Of a stretch of 45,982 nucleotides of DNA, positions 33,185 to 40,960 are shown one piece after another. Under the pieces are notes generated by a model, which was given only the letters and a program-made list of their open reading frames with translations, made no database searches and was not told the origin of the DNA. How positions within the stretch are numbered: position 1 is the stretch's first letter; every line of letters begins with the position of its first letter. The translations under genes and the position numbers were made by a program. Source of the DNA: CAXXOK01 sp035353235 (GTDB lineage: Bacteria; Bacillota; Clostridia; Christensenellales; Aristaeellaceae); assembly GCA_035353235.1 (NCBI GenBank), contig DAOPZG010000004.1:1-45982 (forward strand), given 5' to 3'.

Positions 33185-33233
33185 GAAAAGCGGCGCTCCC
33201 CTGTCCCCGCCATTTTCGGGGCCGGAGCGCCGC
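33185..33233 (-). terminator. Terminator-like hairpin between the PepV-like gene and rqcP
   Basis: On the minus strand a 10-bp stem GCGGCGCTCC (33233-33224 with 33199-33190) encloses an inner GGCCCCG/CGGGGAC-type helix and runs into TTTTC. The T-run ends at 33186, only a few nucleotides before the rqcP ribosome-binding site (CGGAGG, about 33180-33175). It follows the dipeptidase stop by 7 nt. Confidence 0.78.
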
Positions 33234-33239
33234 GTTGAT

Positions 33240-34625
33240 TCAGTCTACCGTTGCTTCGTCGTCTCCGGCCAGCGACACGATCGCCCGGGCCAGAATGCGC
33301 ACGTTCGTCATCAGGGATTCCAGCGTGAGGTATTCGTCCGCCTGATGGGCTACGTCGTCCTCCTCGGGGAAGTGCGCGCCGAAAGCGACGCCTTCCTGCA
33401 GGCAGCGGGCATAGGTGCCGCCACCGGTTGCCACGCATTCCTTCGCGCGGCCCGTTTCGTCGTGGTAAGCGTCCAGCAGGGCAGTTACCAGCGGGCTGTT
33501 GGGCGCCACATGGTGCGGTTCCTTCTGGGCTTCCACCGTGGCGGTAATGTCCGGCCCCAGTGCGGCCGTGACCGTTTCGGCGATCCGTTTGCCGTTGGCC
33601 AGCAGCGGGAAACGGAAATCCAGCACCGCGTACAGGCCGTTCTCGTCGTAACGGAGAATACCGAGGTTGCAGGTTAACGCCCCGCTGGCGTCGTCACGGC
33701 AGGCTGCGCCGAGGCTTTCCCCGTCGTATTCCACGCCGATCGTATCCGCAAGTGTTTTCAGCGGCCCTTTCACACCCAGCGCGCGCAGCATCAGCAACAG
33801 TACGCCGCTGGCGTTACGAGCGATTTCCGGGTAGGCGGCATGGCCGAGTATCCCCTTCGCGGTCAGTTTCAGCCCGCCTTCCGCAGGCTCGGCGGTCACA
33901 TCCAGCGTCATCTCTTCCGCAAGCCGGTTGATGCGGTCGCAAAGGTCCGCATCCCCTTCTACCAAAGCGGTAGCGATCCCGGGGATCACGTTGTGCCTTT
34001 CGCCCACGGCGATTTTCAGCACATTCAGGCCGTCCGCGGCGGGCTTGGCGCGCAGTTCCATCACCAGCAGGCCTTTTTCCGTATTGATGATCGGGTAACT
34101 CGCATCAGGGCTGAAGCCGGTGCGCGGCATATCGCAGTGTGCGGTGTAATAAGCGATATCGTCCCAGCCGCTTTCCTCGTCGCAGCCGAAAATCAGGCGA
34201 ACTTCCCTTTTCAGCGGTATCCCCGCCTGGCGGATGGCGTTCATGGCATACAGCGCCGCCGCGGCAGGGCCCTTATCATCGCTGGTTCCGCGGCCGATGA
34301 TACGGTCGCCGGCCACAATGGCTTCAAACGGGTTGCAGGTCCAGCCGTCGCCTACGGGCACAACGTCCAGATGTACCAGTATACCCAGCGGGTCCACACC
34401 CAGCGGCCCCATTCGCACGTCGCCCGCGTAATGATCAAAGTTCCGCACGGCAAAGCCCATAGCCTTCGCGTCGTTCAGCGCCATATCAAGCGCCCGGGCC
34501 ACTTCCGCGCCAAAGGGCGCGCCGTCGACCGCTTCGCTTTTCACGCTGGGTACGCCGATCCAGCGCTGCAGGGTACCGATCAGTTCGTTCCGGCTTTCCT
34601 CGATCATTTGATGAACCGTTTCCAC
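33240..34625 (-). CDS. PepV/Sapep family M20 dipeptidase
   Basis: This zinc-dependent cytoplasmic dipeptidase would cleave short peptides. The 461-residue protein has the M20 motifs VHLDVVPVGDGW, GRGTSDDKGPAAAALYA, GCDEESGWDD and GGGTYARCL, with a lid domain inserted in the middle, and ends with HQADEYLTLESL. It lies 34 nt after the MalY-like gene and is the last gene of a long run from 38555. The ATG start follows a GATGGAGGAACGATTG context. The sequence cannot decide between PepV and the related Sapep group. Confidence 0.93.
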   Translation of the reverse strand: METVHQMIEESRNELIGTLQRWIGVPSVKSEAVDGAPFGAEVARALDMALNDAKAMGFAVRNFDHYAGDVRMGPLGVDPLGILVHLDVVPVGDGWTCNPFEAIVAGDRIIGRGTSDDKGPAAAALYAMNAIRQAGIPLKREVRLIFGCDEESGWDDIAYYTAHCDMPRTGFSPDASYPIINTEKGLLVMELRAKPAADGLNVLKIAVGERHNVIPGIATALVEGDADLCDRINRLAEEMTLDVTAEPAEGGLKLTAKGILGHAAYPEIARNASGVLLLMLRALGVKGPLKTLADTIGVEYDGESLGAACRDDASGALTCNLGILRYDENGLYAVLDFRFPLLANGKRIAETVTAALGPDITATVEAQKEPHHVAPNSPLVTALLDAYHDETGRAKECVATGGGTYARCLQEGVAFGAHFPEEDDVAHQADEYLTLESLMTNVRILARAIVSLAGDDEATVD

Positions 34626-34659
34626 AATCGTTCCTCCATCTATTCGTCCGTCGTTCCGG

Positions 34660-35844
34660 TTATTGCTGTTTAATCGCCTTCGTAAGGCGGTTCACCGCTT
34701 CCCGCGTCTGGCTGTGGGGGCAACCGAAGTTGATACGCAGGAACCCCTCCCCCTGCGCTTTGCCAAAGAACTGGCCGGGCGTGAAGGCTACGCCGCATTC
34801 ATGGGTACGCTTCATCAGCTCGTCCGTAGACAATCCATAGGCGCGCAGATCAATCCACGCCAGATAGGTGGCCTCCTGCGGCGTCATCACCGCCTCCGGC
34901 AACTGCGCTGCCAGCTCGGCACGTAAAAGTATGTGCGCTTCGTTCAGATAGGCCAGCAACCCGTCCAGCCACTCGTCACCGCAGCAGTAGGCCGCCTCGG
35001 TCGCCGCAAGAGCGAAAATATTGCCCGCCGTAACGCCCGCTCGCTTCATCTCCGATACGATAGCGTCTTTATATGCCTGATTCCGCGTCAGCATTACGCC
35101 CTGCTGAAGCCCCGCGAGGTTGAATGTTTTTCCAGCGCTGGTCAGCACGATGATCTTCGCATCGTCACTCTCGTCCAGCGTAAGCGCGCTCTGGAAGGTG
35201 CCGGGCGCATAAACGAAATCCTCGTGAATTTCATCCACGATCAGCGTAACGCCGTACCGTTTGCAAAGCGAGTACACGGCGCCCATCTCTTCCCGCGTCC
35301 ACACCCGGGCCGCCGGGTTATGGGGGTTACAGAGCATCGCCAGCTTCACCCCGCCGCGGAAGGCGTCCTCCATACCGTTCAGGTCCATGGAGTACCGACC
35401 GTTCCGGTCCGCAACCAGTGGGTTTTCCACCAGCACGCGCCCATTTTGACGAATCGAATCAAAAAACGGTCCGTATACGGGCGGCTGTATCAACACTCCG
35501 TCGCCCGGCGCGGTCAGCGTGCGCACGGCCGTACGAAGGCCGGTTACCACGCACGGGATCAGCGCCTGTTGCTCCCGGGTTAAAGTCAGCCCGTGCCTAC
35601 GGCTGTAAAAACCCAGTGTCGCATCTACGGCGGCGTCGGTTTGCGCAGTGTATCCGTACACGGGATGCTGCGCGCGGCAAACCAGCGCTTCAGTAATCTC
35701 GTGTGCGGAGCGGAAATCCATATCCGCTACCCACATGGGCAGCAGATCCCGCTTTTCGCGTTCCATCAGTCCGTCCCATTTTTCACACGCGGTTCCACAG
35801 CGATTGATCGGCTGGTCAAAAAAAGCAAAATCGTAACGGTTCAT
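34660..35844 (-). CDS. MalY/PatB family PLP-dependent C-S lyase or aminotransferase
   Basis: This fold-type I pyridoxal phosphate enzyme would split cystathionine-like C-S bonds or act as an aminotransferase. The 394-residue protein shows the N-terminal MWVADMDF, PPVYGPFFDSI, LCNPHNPAARVW, D204 in VDEIHEDF and the cofactor lysine K239 in SAGKTFNLAGLQQGV, all as in MalY and PatB. The substrate is not readable. Its start overlaps the stop of the methyltransferase gene by 4 nt. The PepV-like gene follows after 34 nt. Confidence 0.93.
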   Translation of the reverse strand: MNRYDFAFFDQPINRCGTACEKWDGLMEREKRDLLPMWVADMDFRSAHEITEALVCRAQHPVYGYTAQTDAAVDATLGFYSRRHGLTLTREQQALIPCVVTGLRTAVRTLTAPGDGVLIQPPVYGPFFDSIRQNGRVLVENPLVADRNGRYSMDLNGMEDAFRGGVKLAMLCNPHNPAARVWTREEMGAVYSLCKRYGVTLIVDEIHEDFVYAPGTFQSALTLDESDDAKIIVLTSAGKTFNLAGLQQGVMLTRNQAYKDAIVSEMKRAGVTAGNIFALAATEAAYCCGDEWLDGLLAYLNEAHILLRAELAAQLPEAVMTPQEATYLAWIDLRAYGLSTDELMKRTHECGVAFTPGQFFGKAQGEGFLRINFGCPHSQTREAVNRLTKAIKQQ

Positions 35845-36485
35845 CGGCTCGCGTCACTTTCTGTTAAGCTAGATTTGGTTTCCGCAGGGATCGGGTTCTT
35901 ACACTGTAACACCCAATATCCGGCGCTGCGGTCCGCGATCTCCACCGTTTGAAACAGTGTGCGCAGATATTCGCGTGCGGAGGGCGCCCCCTGCTGTTTT
36001 CGGATCACCAGCGCCATTGTTCCCCCGGGGTTCAGCGCCTTCGCGCCATCCGTAAACATGCGGTAAATGATCGCTTTTCCGGCGCGGATGGGCGGGTTGG
36101 TCACAATCCAGTCGAATGTCTGCCCCGAAAGCGCCGCATATCCATCGCTTTGCAGCGTGCGGGCCTTTACGCTATTGTTTTGAGCGTTTCGGGTCGCCAG
36201 TATCACCGCGCGTTCGTTGATATCCGCCATGGTAAGGTCAATGCCGGGATTGCCTTTCGCAAGGCTTACTCCCAGCGCGCCATATCCGCAGCCCATATCC
36301 AGCACCCGTCCGGCGATGTCTTCCGGCAGAGCGTTCAACAGGATTTCCGTTCCTTTGTCCAACCCTGATCGGGAAAAGACGCCGCTGTCTGTGTCGAAGA
36401 TCAACTTTTGTCCACGGAATGTGGTTTCAAACTGTCCGGGTTGGTGTTCGCTCTGCGGCGAGGGGGTAAAGTAATGGTCGTTCAT
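35841..36485 (-). CDS. RsmC-like class I SAM-dependent methyltransferase
   Basis: This 214-residue protein matches the single-domain methyltransferases related to RsmC, which methylates G1207 of 16S rRNA in E. coli. It shows VLDMGCGYGALGVSLAK (motif I), the D of MADINERAV and the base-flipping motif NPPIRAGK. The N-terminal HYFTPSPQSEHQPGQF is also typical. Direct evidence for the rRNA target is lacking. It starts 10 nt after rsuA and overlaps the malY-like gene by 4 nt. Confidence 0.92.
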   Translation of the reverse strand: MNDHYFTPSPQSEHQPGQFETTFRGQKLIFDTDSGVFSRSGLDKGTEILLNALPEDIAGRVLDMGCGYGALGVSLAKGNPGIDLTMADINERAVILATRNAQNNSVKARTLQSDGYAALSGQTFDWIVTNPPIRAGKAIIYRMFTDGAKALNPGGTMALVIRKQQGAPSAREYLRTLFQTVEIADRSAGYWVLQCKNPIPAETKSSLTESDASR

Positions 36486-36495
36486 GCCATCCGTC

Positions 36496-37218
36496 CTATC
36501 CCTGCGCCGCTGCCCGAAGCGCGGCGATTTCCTGAAGGGTCAGCGGTCTGTACGCGCCCTCCTCCACATCCAAAACAAGGGGGCCGAAGGCCTGCCTGTG
36601 CAGCGTCAGCACTTCCCGGCCACGTGCGGCAAACATACGCTTTACCTGATGGAACTTGCCCTCCGACAGGCACACCACGGAAACGCTCCGTTCCTCCGCG
36701 CTCTCCAGCACCGTTAGCTTCGCCGGTTTCGCGGTAAAGTCGGAAAGCTCCAGCCCGGTCTCAAACGCCTCCACATCTTCCCGCCCCAGCGGGCCGTCCG
36801 CCACCACGCGGTATTCCTTCCATACGTGGCGTTGGGGGGCGAGCAATCGGTGCGCCAGTTCGCCGTCGTTAGTTAACAGCAGCAAGCCCGTGGTATCTTT
36901 ATCCAGCCTGCCAACCGGCAGCACATCCCGCCTGCGCAGCGCTTCCGGCAGAAGGTCCATCACGGTTTTCGCCTTCCGGTCGCGCGCCGCGGTCAACACC
37001 CCCGCCGGTTTGTGAAACATCAGGTATCGGTAAGGCTCGTCCAGAACCGGTTGACCGTTCAGCAGCACGGCTGCGGTATCCGCATCCAGCTTCCGGGCCG
37101 GGTCGCGCGCGGGCTGACCGTCCACCGTAACGCATCCGGCACGCACCAGCCTGGCCGCCTCGGTCCGCGAGCGCTCCCCGCTTTGAGCCAGTAACTTATC
37201 CAGTCGAATCCAGCCCAT
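36496..37218 (-). CDS. RsuA-type 16S rRNA pseudouridine synthase
   Basis: This enzyme converts a uridine in rRNA to pseudouridine. The 240-residue protein has an N-terminal S4 domain (about residues 1-55, IRLDKLLAQSGERSRTEAARL) and the RsuA/RluB catalytic domain with the aspartate motif VGRLDKDTTGLLLLTNDG and the C-terminal GKFHQVKRMF. The target, RsuA-type position 516 or an RluB/RluF-type 23S site, cannot be settled from the sequence. The next gene in the unit is also a predicted rRNA methylase. It starts 2 nt after the membrane protein gene. Confidence 0.92.
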   Translation of the reverse strand: MGWIRLDKLLAQSGERSRTEAARLVRAGCVTVDGQPARDPARKLDADTAAVLLNGQPVLDEPYRYLMFHKPAGVLTAARDRKAKTVMDLLPEALRRRDVLPVGRLDKDTTGLLLLTNDGELAHRLLAPQRHVWKEYRVVADGPLGREDVEAFETGLELSDFTAKPAKLTVLESAEERSVSVVCLSEGKFHQVKRMFAARGREVLTLHRQAFGPLVLDVEEGAYRPLTLQEIAALRAAAQG

Positions 37219-37220
37219 CG

Positions 37221-38555
37221 TCAGGTATTCTCTCCGGTCGTCTGGCTGGCGTTTTCGTGATTCGCGTCCCCAGCGTCCGGCTGTGCGGGTTGCGCCACTG
37301 GTTCCGCCTCACGATAGGCTGTGAGCTGGTCAATGTCGTCCTCGTCCGTTTCCGCGTTCGCCGCGTTGGGTTCAACCGACGGCGCGTTTTCCTGCGGACG
37401 GTAGGGCTGATAGGGCTGGTAGGCCGTTTCTCCCTGCCCGGGTCGATATGCGGGCACAGGGGCGGATTCGGAAGGGCGCGCGGTATAGGCGGGGGTAAAT
37501 CCGCCAAAGAACGGTCCGGAGGTCTGCGTGCCGATATATTCGGAGTCTTCCGCCGTCTGCACCGGCATAGCGGTTTCCGCAACCGCTTGTGGCTGTGCTG
37601 CGGGCACACCGGGCAGGCGGCGTGCCGCGAAGAACGCCGTTAATATCCGACGGATCGGCAACAGCGGCATGTAGCAAATGAGGAACGCGAAAAGCAACGG
37701 CCACAGCGCGTCGGACAGTTGCGGCAGGTTGAGTTTCTGGGTGCTCACAAAGGTAAACATCGCATCCGACAAGCCACTTAAAACGCCTTTCAGCGCCGTA
37801 AAAGTCACGTAAAGCGCCGGCAGCCACAGTACCAGATTGATCGCCGCCACGCCGAACTGCTGCCAGCGGTGGCCCCGCAGTCTGCGGCGCGCTTCGGCGC
37901 GGGGGTCCTTGTCCGCCTTCTGGGCCAGCGCCCAGATATAACGGAACGCGCTGTTGCGTACGGCGCCCAGCAAAAGAACCAGTACGCCCAGCCCCAACAG
38001 CGCCGCAACGGTATACAGACCTTCCATCAGGTCGCCGTTCGCCACCACCTGCGTACCGCCGAAGATGCCGATAAAAAAGTTTGCAATCGCGGCCAGCACA
38101 ACCATGGTGCCTGCGCCAAGATTGCTCAAGCCGGTCAGCAGGGTGATCACGTCGGTATTATAGTAGAAATACACGCCCATGATCAGCATTGCCGCCAGCG
38201 GAATCCCCCATTTGGCAACGTTCAGGGCATGCACCAGGCTTTCGCCCAGCTTTTCGCCATAATCAGCGGTGTTCAACGCAACGTCAAACGAAAAACGGCG
38301 ATCTTTCCCGGATTGCACCAGCGCCTGCGCAAAGCTGAAACGCAGCGGCAGCACCAGGAAAATAAGCAGCGCGGGGCACAGCAGCGCCAGCCAGCGCAGC
38401 GCGGAACCATGCGGAAACACTGCCAGCGCACACAGCGGCGCAAGCGCCAGCAAACGCAACAGCAATGCCGTAAACAGGTAAAGCAGCGTGCGAAAATAGA
38501 ACGTAACCGGATTATGTCGGGTATTCAGCAAACGATCGTTTCCCGTATTTCCCAT
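37221..38555 (-). CDS. Uncharacterised polytopic membrane protein with a Pro/Tyr/Gln-rich tail
   Basis: I do not recognise this 444-residue protein. It has about seven or eight hydrophobic segments: two near the N-terminus (FRTLLYLFTALLLRLLALAPL; LALLCPALLIFLVLPLRF), four in the middle (about residues 110-230) and two before residue 335 (AAINLVLWLPALYVTF; LLFAFLICYMPLLPI). The last 100 residues are hydrophilic and rich in Pro, Tyr, Gln and acid, with the short repeat YQPYQPYRP. The ATG at 38555 is used because GGGGAGGA lies 10 nt upstream; the frame continues upstream but has no support. It heads the unit with rsuA, the RsmC-like, malY-like and pepV-like genes, behind a promoter. Confidence 0.78.
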   Translation of the reverse strand: MGNTGNDRLLNTRHNPVTFYFRTLLYLFTALLLRLLALAPLCALAVFPHGSALRWLALLCPALLIFLVLPLRFSFAQALVQSGKDRRFSFDVALNTADYGEKLGESLVHALNVAKWGIPLAAMLIMGVYFYYNTDVITLLTGLSNLGAGTMVVLAAIANFFIGIFGGTQVVANGDLMEGLYTVAALLGLGVLVLLLGAVRNSAFRYIWALAQKADKDPRAEARRRLRGHRWQQFGVAAINLVLWLPALYVTFTALKGVLSGLSDAMFTFVSTQKLNLPQLSDALWPLLFAFLICYMPLLPIRRILTAFFAARRLPGVPAAQPQAVAETAMPVQTAEDSEYIGTQTSGPFFGGFTPAYTARPSESAPVPAYRPGQGETAYQPYQPYRPQENAPSVEPNAANAETDEDDIDQLTAYREAEPVAQPAQPDAGDANHENASQTTGENT

Positions 38556-38601
38556 ACAATCAAATCCTCCCCGGCATTGGAACGCAATGCAAACACCCAT
38601 G

Positions 38602-38630
38602 ATTATACAACATCGCAGAGGGGGATGCAA
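38602..38630 (-). promoter_or_regulatory. Sigma-A type promoter for the membrane protein-rsuA-malY-pepV unit
   Basis: On the minus strand TTGCAT (38630-38625), a 17-nt spacer and a perfect TATAAT (38607-38602) lie 46 nt upstream of the membrane protein start, divergent to the RNase P RNA promoter. Confidence 0.78.
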
Positions 38631-38687
38631 ACCATTTTTCCCCGCCGCAGCCCCGAAAAAGCCTGTCTCCGGCTGTTTTGCGAACCG

Positions 38688-38716
38688 TTGACAGGCGCGC
38701 TCCGCCGTGTTATTCT
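38688..38716 (+). promoter_or_regulatory. Promoter for the RNase P RNA
   Basis: A perfect TTGACA (38688-38693), a 17-nt spacer and TATTCT (38711-38716) place the start at about 38723, exactly where the P1 helix begins. Confidence 0.88.
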
Positions 38717-38722
38717 GTGGAA

Positions 38723-39074
38723 GCGATAAGGCGGCCAGGCGGTCGCGTGGCGGAAGCCATGAGGAAAGTCCGAGCATCGCAGGGCAGGGTGCCGGTTAAC
38801 GGCCGGTGAAGGCGACTTCAAGGAAAGTGCAACAGAAAGAAACCGCCCGGCGGCCCGAAACGGCCGCAAGGTAAGGATGGAAAGGCGAGGTAAGAGCTCA
38901 CCCGCGCCCCGGAGACGGAGGCGCGATGTAAACCCCACCCGATGCAAGATCCGAATGGGAGCGATACGGCGGCCCGCCGTGCTTCCGAAGAGATCGCTGG
39001 AACCCGGCGGCAACGCCGGGGCAAGATAGATGACCGTTCTACGACAGAACTCGGCTTACGACCGCGCTTATCGC
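38723..39074 (+). ncRNA. rnpB: RNase P RNA
   Basis: This is the catalytic RNA that trims the 5' leaders of precursor tRNAs. The conserved core is plain: GAGGAAAGTCCGAGC (CR-I), ACAGAAAGAAACCGCC (CR-II/III), GGTAAGGATGGAAAGG, the AGAGCTCACC segment, GATAGATGACCG, and ACAGAACTCGGCTTA (CR-V) near the end. The termini pair as P1: GCGATAAG (38723-38730) with CTTATCGC (39067-39074). The layout looks like the bacterial class A type found in most Clostridia rather than the B type of bacilli; this is by eye. It has its own promoter and terminator. Confidence 0.96.
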
Positions 39075-39087
39075 AAAGAAAGAATCA

Positions 39088-39114
39088 GGCTGCGCTTCAG
39101 GGCGCGGCCTTTTT
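39088..39114 (+). terminator. Terminator of the RNase P RNA
   Basis: The stem GGCTGCGC (39088-39095) with GCGCGGCC (39102-39109) has a 6-nt loop and one T-G pair, and is followed by TTTTT. It lies 13 nt after the RNA's 3' end. Confidence 0.88.
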
Positions 39115-39118
39115 CATA

Positions 39119-39146
39119 TTGACAGCGCCCCATTTTATGGTATTCT
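39119..39146 (+). promoter_or_regulatory. Promoter for the small membrane protein gene
   Basis: TTGACA (39119-39124), a 16-nt spacer and TATTCT (39141-39146) lie 52 nt upstream of the start at 39199, immediately after the RNase P RNA terminator. Confidence 0.75.
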
Positions 39147-39198
39147 CATGGTAATTGGAACATTTTCTATTTTCGTACAACTGAAAGGAGCGATTCGC

Positions 39199-39495
39199 AT
39201 GTTTGAAAACTCCGGTAACAAAATCAAAATATGGGCGAAAGTTTTAGCCTTTATTGGTATTCTTGCTTCTATCACAACCGGCATCGTAATGATGTCCGGC
39301 GGAATGATGATCAGCGAGTATACCAATGGAAACGCGATGATCTGGCCCAGCTTGCTTGTGATCGTGGTTGGCTCGCTCGCCTCGTGGATCGCTTCGCTGT
39401 TCATGTATACATTCGGTGATATCGCCGAACAGACCGCCGCTATGCGGCATGCCATCGATAAGATGCAGGCCGATTTGCACAGTCAGCTGAAATAG
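39199..39495 (+). CDS. Small two-helix membrane protein, function unknown
   Basis: This 98-residue protein has two membrane segments (about residues 10-34, KVLAFIGILASITTGIVMMSG, and 49-70, LLVIVVGSLASWIASLFMYTFG) joined by a short polar loop, and an amphipathic C-terminal helix (about residues 72-98). Similar small proteins occur in many Firmicutes without a known role. The ATG at 39199 is chosen because AAAGGAG lies 8 nt upstream; the frame open to 39148 is not supported. It has its own promoter and stands between the RNase P RNA and the pheST leader. Confidence 0.82.
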   Translation: MFENSGNKIKIWAKVLAFIGILASITTGIVMMSGGMMISEYTNGNAMIWPSLLVIVVGSLASWIASLFMYTFGDIAEQTAAMRHAIDKMQADLHSQLK

Positions 39496-39508
39496 CGATG
39501 GTTCCAGC

Positions 39509-39537
39509 TTGATAATTCGATTTGCGCATGCTATAAT
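39509..39537 (+). promoter_or_regulatory. Promoter for the pheST T-box leader
   Basis: TTGATA (39509-39514), a 17-nt spacer and a perfect TATAAT (39532-39537) predict a start near 39545, giving a leader of about 365 nt before pheS. Confidence 0.82.
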
Positions 39538-39544
39538 ATCCACA

Positions 39545-39838
39545 ATCCGGAATTGATCCGGATGAAAAGGCGATGACGAAGACCAAAGCCCGCGCCTTTG
39601 CGGTTTTCAGAGAGGGAAGCGTTCGCTGCAAGCTTTCCATTCCGCAAGCGGGAAATTCCCTTCCGAGCCGCTTTGCCCAAAGCGCAAGCCTGTAAGCGAA
39701 GTCGGGGATCAGCACACCCCGTTATCAAGCGAGAGCATTTTCTGCGGCAAAGCATCGTGGCCGACGAAGATGGAATTTGGGTGGTAAAACGCGGCTTCAC
39801 AGCCTTCGTCCCATAAGGATTGGGACGAGGGCTTTTTT
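39545..39838 (+). promoter_or_regulatory. T-box riboswitch leader, phenylalanine-specific by context
   Basis: The leader has the T-box layout: a Stem I region with GATGACGAAGACC (39573 on), the AGAGAG bulge (about 39610-39615) and GCTG loop, then the T-box element ending GGGTGGTAAAACGCGG (39779-39794). It is followed by a terminator hairpin whose 5' arm (CTTCGTCCC) can instead pair with the T-box region. TTC codons for Phe occur at the expected 3' side of Stem I (39656-39658 and 39661-39663); I cannot decide between them. UGGU would pair with the ACCA end of tRNA-Phe. The bulge reads UGGUAAA where UGGNACC is usual. Confidence 0.85.
39801..39838 (+). terminator. T-box terminator hairpin upstream of pheS
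   Basis: The stem AGCCTTCGTCCCA (39801-39813) with TGGGACGAGGGCT (39821-39833) has one mismatch and a 7-nt loop, and runs into TTTTTT. It is the off state of the leader; charged tRNA would allow it to form. Confidence 0.88.
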
Positions 39839-39910
39839 CATATTGAAAAAGCCGCTTCTCAAATTCAACAAAACCGACAAAACAAAACCAGTTCAAAGGA
39901 GGAAGCGCGA

Positions 39911-40939
39911 ATGTCCATCTCGGAAACTTTGTTGGAAATGAAGCGCAAGGCCGGGGAGGAACTCGACCATCTGAACGGCACCGCCGCACTGGAAGCCCTG
40001 CGCGTCAAAGTGCTTGGAAAAAAAGGCGAACTGACCGCCCTGTTGAAGGGATTGGGGCAGCTGGCACCGGAGGAGCGGCCCACTGCGGGCGCACAAATTA
40101 ACGAAGCCCGCGAATGGCTGACCCAGCGTATGGACGAGGCCGCCGCCCACCTGCATAAGCTGGAACGCGACGCGGCGCTGAAAACGGAAACGATTGACGT
40201 GACCGAACCCCGTCCCCTGCCCAAAGTCGGGGCGAGCCACCCGATCACGCTGGTGATGAACGATCTGATCGATTGCTTTACCGGCATGGGGTTTGAGGTG
40301 CTGCAAGGCCCGGAAGTGGAACTGGATCATTACAATTTCGAGCTGATGAACATTCCGAAAAACCATCCTTCCCGCGATGCGCAGGATACCTTCTATATCG
40401 ACGACAATATTGTGCTTCGCACGCACACCAGCCCCATGCAGGCGCGCGCCATGCTCACCCGCAAACCGCCCATCCGCATCGTATGCCCCGGCCGCGTGTA
40501 CCGCGCCGACGAAGTGGACGCCACGCACAGCCCGGTGTTCCACCAGATGGAAGGGCTTGTGGTGGACGAGCACGTAACGATGGCAGACCTACGCGGAACG
40601 CTGACCACCTTCGCCAAGCAGCTGTACGGCGCGGATGTGGAAATCCGCTTCCGGCCCAGCTTCTTCCCCTTCACCGAGCCCAGCGCCGAAGTGGACCTGA
40701 CCTGTCCGGCCTGTGGCGGCAAGGGCTGCCACGTCTGCAAGGATACCGGCTGGGTAGAAATTCTTGGTTGCGGCATGGTCAACCCGAAGGTACTGGAGAT
40801 GTGCGGCATCGACAGCCACAGGTACAGCGGTTTCGCGTTCGGCATCGGCCTGGAACGCCTCGCCATGCGGCGGTACGGGATCCGCGATATGCGCCTGTTG
40901 TACGAGGGCGATGCACGGCTGCTCTCGCAGCTGCGCTGA
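39911..40939 (+). CDS. pheS: Phenylalanine-tRNA ligase alpha subunit
   Basis: PheS carries the catalytic core that charges tRNA-Phe. The 342-residue protein has the N-terminal coiled-coil (about residues 1-85), the class II core with HPITLVMNDLIDCFTGMGFEV (motif 1 region), RPSFFPFTEPSAEVD and GFAFGIGLERLAMRRYGI (motif 3). Between them is a cysteine-rich insert, CPACGGKGCHVCKDTGW, common in clostridial PheS and possibly zinc-binding. The ATG start follows AAAGGAGGAAGC. The T-box leader controls it, and pheT follows after 21 nt. Confidence 0.97.
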   Translation: MSISETLLEMKRKAGEELDHLNGTAALEALRVKVLGKKGELTALLKGLGQLAPEERPTAGAQINEAREWLTQRMDEAAAHLHKLERDAALKTETIDVTEPRPLPKVGASHPITLVMNDLIDCFTGMGFEVLQGPEVELDHYNFELMNIPKNHPSRDAQDTFYIDDNIVLRTHTSPMQARAMLTRKPPIRIVCPGRVYRADEVDATHSPVFHQMEGLVVDEHVTMADLRGTLTTFAKQLYGADVEIRFRPSFFPFTEPSAEVDLTCPACGGKGCHVCKDTGWVEILGCGMVNPKVLEMCGIDSHRYSGFAFGIGLERLAMRRYGIRDMRLLYEGDARLLSQLR

Positions 40940-40960
40940 CGGCGAAGGAGGAAGAACGCG

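Noticed and set aside
38603..39013. A minus-strand open frame opposite the RNase P RNA
   Set aside because: It overlaps a structural RNA gene and the divergent promoters, and has no coding signature.
38942..39154. A short plus-strand open frame within the 3' half of the RNase P RNA
   Set aside because: The sequence is fully explained by the conserved RNA, and the frame has no ribosome-binding site.
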